Origin: Anderseniella sp963787895
GTDB lineage: Bacteria; Pseudomonadota; Alphaproteobacteria; Rhizobiales; Aestuariivirgaceae
Assembly (NCBI GenBank): GCA_963787895.1
Contig: CAWBEX010000004.1
Span: 1 to 64,000 of the forward strand
Reading direction: 5' to 3'
DNA: 64,000 bases
Both the position numbers and the translations under genes were made by a program. Below, piece by piece: positions 60,080 through 64,000 of this stretch. Every line of letters begins with the position of its first letter. Position 1 is the stretch's first letter. A model generated the notes under the pieces. The model had not been told where the DNA came from, searched no databases, and worked only from the letters and a program-made list of their open reading frames with translations.

Positions 60080-61656
60080 TGTTGAAAAAGTCGGCGGGTT
60101 GTTGCCGATTTCCGGGCTGATTTCCGCTGGGCAAGACCTTGGTCCCGGCATTTTACTGCCGGCAGTCGGCTTGTTGAAGTCTTTGATCCTTCACATCATG
60201 CAATTGCCTCCTGTCGGTTGTTCCGGGGTCGGAGCCTCGCAAGCTTCCGGAGGTTCTGGGCGATGGCTGCAAGAAGGAACTCGTCCCTGGCACCGTTTGG
60301 ACCTCGCAACCTCAGTCGGGTCAGGTTGAGGATCCGCTTGAGGTGGGCAAACAGCATCTCGACCTTCTTACGCTTGTCACGCGACGTCTTGTAAGCCTTC
60401 GTCTTGCGGCCCCAACGGGCCAAGTCGCGAGCATCTTCATGCTCTTCGCGGGTGACCGCACGAGCATCCATGTTGGGGCAACATCTGTGTTTGGATGGAC
60501 AGGCCTGACAATCGGCTTTCAAGGCGCGGTATTTGTATGTGCCGCCCTTCTTCTTGACCCGGTTCGGATCAGAGTAGTTGCGGCGGAACCGGCGCAGGGC
60601 ATGACCCTCTGGGCATATATACTGGTCGTTCTCTTGATCCCACTCGAAGTCGGATCGAGACCATGTCCCATCCTTGCGTTCAGCTTTGTCGATGACAGGA
60701 ATGAACGGGATGATCCCACGCTTCTTGACCAGCCATCCCAGGTTGTCGCTGGAGCCGTAGGCCGTGTCACCGGCAATCCAGTCAGGTTTGATACCGAAGC
60801 GCTTCTGCGTCCTATCGAGCATAGTCTGCGATGCGCCCACTTCAGCCTGGCGAATGGCGCGCGTGGCCTCAACATCCATGATGACCGAATTTTCGGTATC
60901 AATCAGGTAATTGGTAGCGTAGGCGAAGTAGGGTCGGCTTTCTTCGGCGCGTGTCCATTGGGCAGCCGGATCAGACTTGGCGACAAACTTCGGCTGCGAA
61001 GGCGATGCGGCACCGAACGCCGCATCATCCAGGGTGTCGAGGTATTCCCGTGCGGCGCGAGATCCAATTTTCCGAGCGACTTGCGTGTTCCATTCTGCGG
61101 CAGGCAAGGAGCGCGTCTTGTTGGCATCAGCCGGAATTAGACTGGCGTCCACCGCGAAGCCTTCACCCGAGACAAGGTCTTCCTTCAGGCAACGCTCTAC
61201 GGTCGTCTCGAAGACATGCCTGAGCAAATTGCTTTCGCGGAACTTGCCATGGCGATACTTCGAGAAGGTTGAATGGTCCGGTACCTTGCTATCAAGGCCG
61301 AGGCGGCAGAACCAGCGGTAGGCGAGGTTGAGGTGAACTTCATCGCACAGCCGACGCTCGGAACGGATGCCCATCACATATCCGATGACCAACATCCGAA
61401 CGATCAGTTCGGGGTCGATTGAGGGTCTACCCAGATGGCTGTAGAAGGTGCGTAGCTTCGTTCGCAACCCGTCGACATCCAGAAACCGGTCAATCTCACG
61501 CAGCATGTGATTGGTTGGGACATGCTCGTCCAGATCGAAGTCATAAAACAGCTGCCTCGGTGCCGATTGCGTTCCCATCATGGCCAAATCCTCCCTTCAC
61601 CTACTTGTCGAGTGAATCAAAGGACTTCCCGCGTCGCAACAAAGACTTTTTCAACA
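60080..61656 (-). mobile_element. IS1182-type insertion sequence
   Basis: A 1.58-kb element with one transposase gene. The ends carry inverted TGTTGAAAAAGTC: direct at 60080-60092 and as GACTTTTTCAACA at 61644-61656. The similarity continues loosely for about 15 bases (both ends contain GTTG). I could not define a target duplication. It sits immediately left of the IS110-family element, within 71 bases of its transposase start. Confidence 0.75.
60196..61587 (-). CDS. IS1182/IS5-like DDE transposase
   Basis: A 463-residue DDE transposase. The N-terminal DUF772-type domain (DHSTFSKYRHGKFRESNLL) is followed by the DDE core: first aspartate in FAVDASLIPADANK, second in WIAGDTAYGSSDN, and glutamate in KKVEMLFAHLKRI. 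A cysteine cluster (DCQACPSKHRCCPN) precedes the last motif, as usual for IS1182. It is full length, so the element may be active. Confidence 0.93.
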   Translation of the reverse strand: MAMMGTQSAPRQLFYDFDLDEHVPTNHMLREIDRFLDVDGLRTKLRTFYSHLGRPSIDPELIVRMLVIGYVMGIRSERRLCDEVHLNLAYRWFCRLGLDSKVPDHSTFSKYRHGKFRESNLLRHVFETTVERCLKEDLVSGEGFAVDASLIPADANKTRSLPAAEWNTQVARKIGSRAAREYLDTLDDAAFGAASPSQPKFVAKSDPAAQWTRAEESRPYFAYATNYLIDTENSVIMDVEATRAIRQAEVGASQTMLDRTQKRFGIKPDWIAGDTAYGSSDNLGWLVKKRGIIPFIPVIDKAERKDGTWSRSDFEWDQENDQYICPEGHALRRFRRNYSDPNRVKKKGGTYKYRALKADCQACPSKHRCCPNMDARAVTREEHEDARDLARWGRKTKAYKTSRDKRKKVEMLFAHLKRILNLTRLRLRGPNGARDEFLLAAIAQNLRKLARLRPRNNRQEAIA

Positions 61657-62740
61657 TGGGGTAATGGTCTGGTTGTTCTTCAATGGAGGCCGATATGATC
61701 GGCTTATTTGGAAGAGGAGAAAGACCATGGAATACTTTGCTGGCCTGGATGTGTCATTGGAGAAGACGCATGTCTGCGTCCTCGATCGGAATGGAACGGT
61801 GGTGTTCGAGAGCGCGGTTGTGTCGTCGCCCGGGGCGATCTTGGCCGCGCTGAACCAGGCGCCGTCTTGCGAACGCGTGGTGTTTGAGACGGGGCGCATG
61901 GCGCCGATGCTATACCATGGTCTGGCGGACCTCGGTGTGCCGGTCGTGTGTATCGAAAGCCGACAAGCGTATCAGGCGCTGAAGACTCTCGCGACGCACA
62001 AGACCGACCGCAACGATGCGCGCGGGCTGGCACAGTTGGCCCGGACCGGCTTCTTCAAACCCGTTCATGTGAAGTCACTGCCTGCCCACGCCGTGCGTGC
62101 GCTGATCATGGCTCGCAAGAAGCTGGTCGGCCAGCGCGTCACACTCGAGAACCAGATCCGCGGGTTGGCCGTTGTGTTTGGAGCCCGGCTTCCGCGTGGC
62201 CTCTCGCCAGCATTCGTCGAGCAGGTCATCACCATGAGCGACGGCATCGCCGGTCTATCTGCTGCCATGCGCGGTCTCGTTGCGGCGCGTGATGCGGTGC
62301 TCGGTGCCATCGCTGCAATCGACGCCGACATGAAGCGCCTTGTTCGGGTGTCGCAGGCCTGCCGCAGACTGATGACCATTCCCGGCGTGGGCCCACTTAC
62401 TGCCTTGGCGTTCACCGCTGCCATTGACGATCCGACCCGCTTCCGACGATCCCGCGACCTCGGTCCTTATCTCGGCCTCGTGCCACGTCGATATCAGTCG
62501 GGCGAGATCGACTATACCGGCAGCATCTCGAAGGTTGGCGACCGTCGCGTGCGAACCCTGCTCTACGAGGCGGCCAATGTCATACTGACCCGATACAAGG
62601 GAGAGCTAAAGCTGAAGGATTGGGCCTTTGCCATCGCCAAGCGCTCGAATATGCGCAAGGCACGCATCGCGCTTGCACGCCGCCTCGCGATCATCATGCA
62701 CGCCATGCTCCGGCATGGCACCGAGTTCAAACCGGCCTGA
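61657..62740 (+). mobile_element. IS110-family insertion sequence (ends undefined)
   Basis: Defined by its transposase. Only 70 bases separate the transposase start from the IS1182 end, so either the left end of this element was removed by IS1182 or its non-coding part is on the right. IS110 elements have no long inverted repeats, so the borders need comparison with other copies. The right limit given is the end of the gene; the element probably extends further. Confidence 0.6.
61727..62740 (+). CDS. IS110-family DEDD transposase (bridge-RNA-guided type)
   Basis: A 337-residue recombinase. The RuvC-like DEDD domain shows YFAGLDVSLEKTHV (first acid), VFETG (second) and HKTDRNDARGL (last two). 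The C-terminal Tnp20 domain has RLMTIPGVGPLTAL and GPYLGLVPRRYQSG, with serine residues in the region of the catalytic nucleophile. It is full length. ATG 61727 has AGAGGAGAAAGACC upstream; the frame extends a further 21 codons upstream into IS DNA. Family members studied so far use a structured RNA from the element's own non-coding end to select donor and target. Confidence 0.93.
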   Translation: MEYFAGLDVSLEKTHVCVLDRNGTVVFESAVVSSPGAILAALNQAPSCERVVFETGRMAPMLYHGLADLGVPVVCIESRQAYQALKTLATHKTDRNDARGLAQLARTGFFKPVHVKSLPAHAVRALIMARKKLVGQRVTLENQIRGLAVVFGARLPRGLSPAFVEQVITMSDGIAGLSAAMRGLVAARDAVLGAIAAIDADMKRLVRVSQACRRLMTIPGVGPLTALAFTAAIDDPTRFRRSRDLGPYLGLVPRRYQSGEIDYTGSISKVGDRRVRTLLYEAANVILTRYKGELKLKDWAFAIAKRSNMRKARIALARRLAIIMHAMLRHGTEFKPA

Positions 62741-63140
62741 CGTCAGTCGCCAACGAGACAGGAGGCCGCACCGAGCTCCCGAGCGGGAGCAACGCCCCAG
62801 GGAGGGAGCAGATGATGGCGCCGATTCTGTAGCATGCGGTCACTCACCATGACCTACTGCGGTTTCAACCAAGCCACGCTCGCACCCAGCTGACCCCATA
62901 AAGTGCCATCTGAGCACGTAGAGAACGCAGGCACCCAGAAGGCAAATTCCGTTCAGGACAGAGCAGCCAGACCTTGACCTATTAGAGAACAACATCGGCG
63001 GATAGTGGACTTTCGCTGCAGAGCTACATCACATGCCGATTGGCCAAGACCGGACATCCATAGGGTCCAAGTGATGGCGATAAGTTGTGATGCAGCGACT
63101 TTTGCCAATGGGATGGGGCAACTGCCCCCTTCGGAGATGC
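62741..63140 (+). other. Non-coding right flank of the IS110 element, with a possible structured RNA
   Basis: About 400 bases without a gene. A compact hairpin GCTCCC-GAGC-GGGAGC (62775-62790) is followed by the purine-rich GGGAGGGAGCAG. In the IS1111 branch of the IS110 family the guide RNA is encoded after the transposase gene, so this is where it would be expected. I could not fold the region reliably, so the RNA is only a suggestion. Confidence 0.3.
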
Positions 63141-63212
63141 AGGAATTTCATCATCACCCTGCTTCAAGATAAACGTCTTCTGGGCGTCAGAAAACTTCGA
63201 TGCCTTGATCAT
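63141..63212 (-). pseudogene. Remnant of an IS3-family orfA transposase
   Basis: ATG 63212, with GGAG just upstream, starts MIKASKFSDAQKTFILKQG, the N-terminal helix of IS3/IS407-type OrfA proteins. Similarity stops after about 24 residues (GDDEIP), where intact proteins continue into the helix-turn-helix. The rest of the element is absent. It marks an older insertion beside the IS110 element. Confidence 0.65.
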
Positions 63213-63440
63213 TTCCACTCCTTGTTCCAGCCAGGAGTCTCAAGCGGAAAACTCTAACTTAGAACAGTCCAGTCATTGGGGATCAGAGCAGCGCCGACGG
63301 GGAACAGGGTCCAGATTGCATGTGCAATGGAGATACTCGACCGGACCCGCAGGAGTTTGCAGGCTGGCCCTACCAGCTTCTGGTCTCCGGGAAAGGTGTA
63401 AAGTTCGAGCTCGTCTCGCCTCTAGGCGATTTCAACTCTG

Positions 63441-63971
63441 CTACTCCAGCCTGGCTGCGAACTTGTTGACCTCGTCGGCCAGGGTTTCCCAGTCGGTGAA
63501 TTCCCTGCTTTCTTCAGATTTGAATGTTTCATCGTTGCACATCACGACGTGTTCAAGGATTTGCTGCTGGAAGTAATCGTACTCTTCGCTCTTGATTGCG
63601 CCAGCAACCGGCAGACTGAGTGCAGGCGTCCAACCTGTGCGCAACTGAAAATCCTTAATGTAATTCTTTGCGTCCGCTGCCTTTGCGTCAAAAGCCGCGG
63701 CGAGGCTAACAGATATGAACAGGTTTGGCTTGGTTTGCAACGTCTTCAAGCAAGACGCGACGAATGCTTCAATCTCGCGCTGATGCCGTTCCTGGTGGAC
63801 CGAACCAGCAACAACGAAAGCATCATAATCGTCAGCGTGCACAGACTGCTGTCGTCGCGAACTGTCGTGCAGTTCGGCATCATGCCCCATACTGCCAAGC
63901 CTGTCAGCGATGAACTCGGCAATCTTTCTGGTTTGCCCCTCGGTGGTTGCGTAGGCAATCAATACCTTCAT
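63441..63971 (-). CDS. Flavodoxin-domain protein (HemG-like)
   Basis: A 176-residue FMN-binding protein. The phosphate loop is YATTEGQTRKIA at the start (MKVLIAY...), followed by FVVAGSVHQERHQREIEAFV and SVSLAAAF, which match the HemG-type flavodoxin group (menaquinone-dependent protoporphyrinogen IX dehydrogenase and relatives). It may act in haem synthesis or as a general flavodoxin; sequence alone does not decide. ATG 63971 lies at the window edge. The protein is complete. Confidence 0.82.
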   Translation of the reverse strand: MKVLIAYATTEGQTRKIAEFIADRLGSMGHDAELHDSSRRQQSVHADDYDAFVVAGSVHQERHQREIEAFVASCLKTLQTKPNLFISVSLAAAFDAKAADAKNYIKDFQLRTGWTPALSLPVAGAIKSEEYDYFQQQILEHVVMCNDETFKSEESREFTDWETLADEVNKFAARLE

Positions 63972-64000
63972 GGCGAACCTCCCAAATGAGCGAAATGTTT

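Overview
The window is one continuous piece of an alphaproteobacterial chromosome, most likely Hyphomicrobiales (rhizobia/Brucella-like) or a close relative. The evidence is the divK-pleD cell-cycle pair, an EipB-type envelope protein, a phasin, a DinB with an N-terminal zinc ribbon, a PyrB/PyrC-like overlap, and gene orders familiar from that group (clpS-clpA; RidA-GDPD-GNAT-HIT; divK-pleD-rpmG; rnr-topA-dprA-plsY-pyrC-pyrB; ruvX/gatC-gatA; xth, erpA-dgt-argS-SPOR). No rRNA, tRNA or CRISPR array was found.

Layout. 1-5.3 kb: the end of a SufA-type Fe-S carrier, a weakly coding stretch, a YbdK-like carboxylate-amine ligase, an S12 serine hydrolase, a cupin, and a coupled VWA / membrane J-domain pair. 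5.3-10.8 kb: a DacC-type carboxypeptidase with a SPOR domain, a phasin with a clear promoter and overlapping palindrome, and the ClpS-ClpA adaptor/unfoldase pair. 10.9-17.3 kb: AzlC/AzlD amino-acid exporter, acetyltransferases, HIT, GDPD, RidA, a D-2-hydroxyacid dehydrogenase and EipB. 17.4-24.4 kb: dinB, an accessory trio (lyase, ROK kinase, HAD), DUF3572, divK, pleD and rpmG. 24.5-40.3 kb: housekeeping genes (Nudix, DUF983, rnr, topA, dprA, plsY, pyrC-like, pyrB, two AEC carriers, ruvX, UPF0173, gatCA). 40.4-54.4 kb: small secreted and membrane proteins, M48 peptidase with a DUF898 protein, ilvD, Sel1 protein, xth, a PAN/Cys-repeat protein, erpA, dgt, argS and a large SPOR protein.

After 54.4 kb the conserved order stops. 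A frameshifted enolase-superfamily gene is followed by a mobile region: a P4-type integrase, an AlpA-like regulator, two paralogous small cysteine proteins, a winged-helix-like protein, short coupled ORFs, an IS1182-type element, an IS110-family element and an IS3 orfA remnant. A flavodoxin-type gene closes the window.

The points most worth a second look are: three genes (pleD, ROK kinase, enolase-superfamily) that each carry exactly one surplus base; a secreted protein with three cysteine repeats of identical spacing; a long palindrome across the phasin promoter; a dihydroorotase homologue lacking its metal ligands; and possible guide-RNA sequence beside the IS110 transposase. I found no clear undescribed defence or biosynthetic system.
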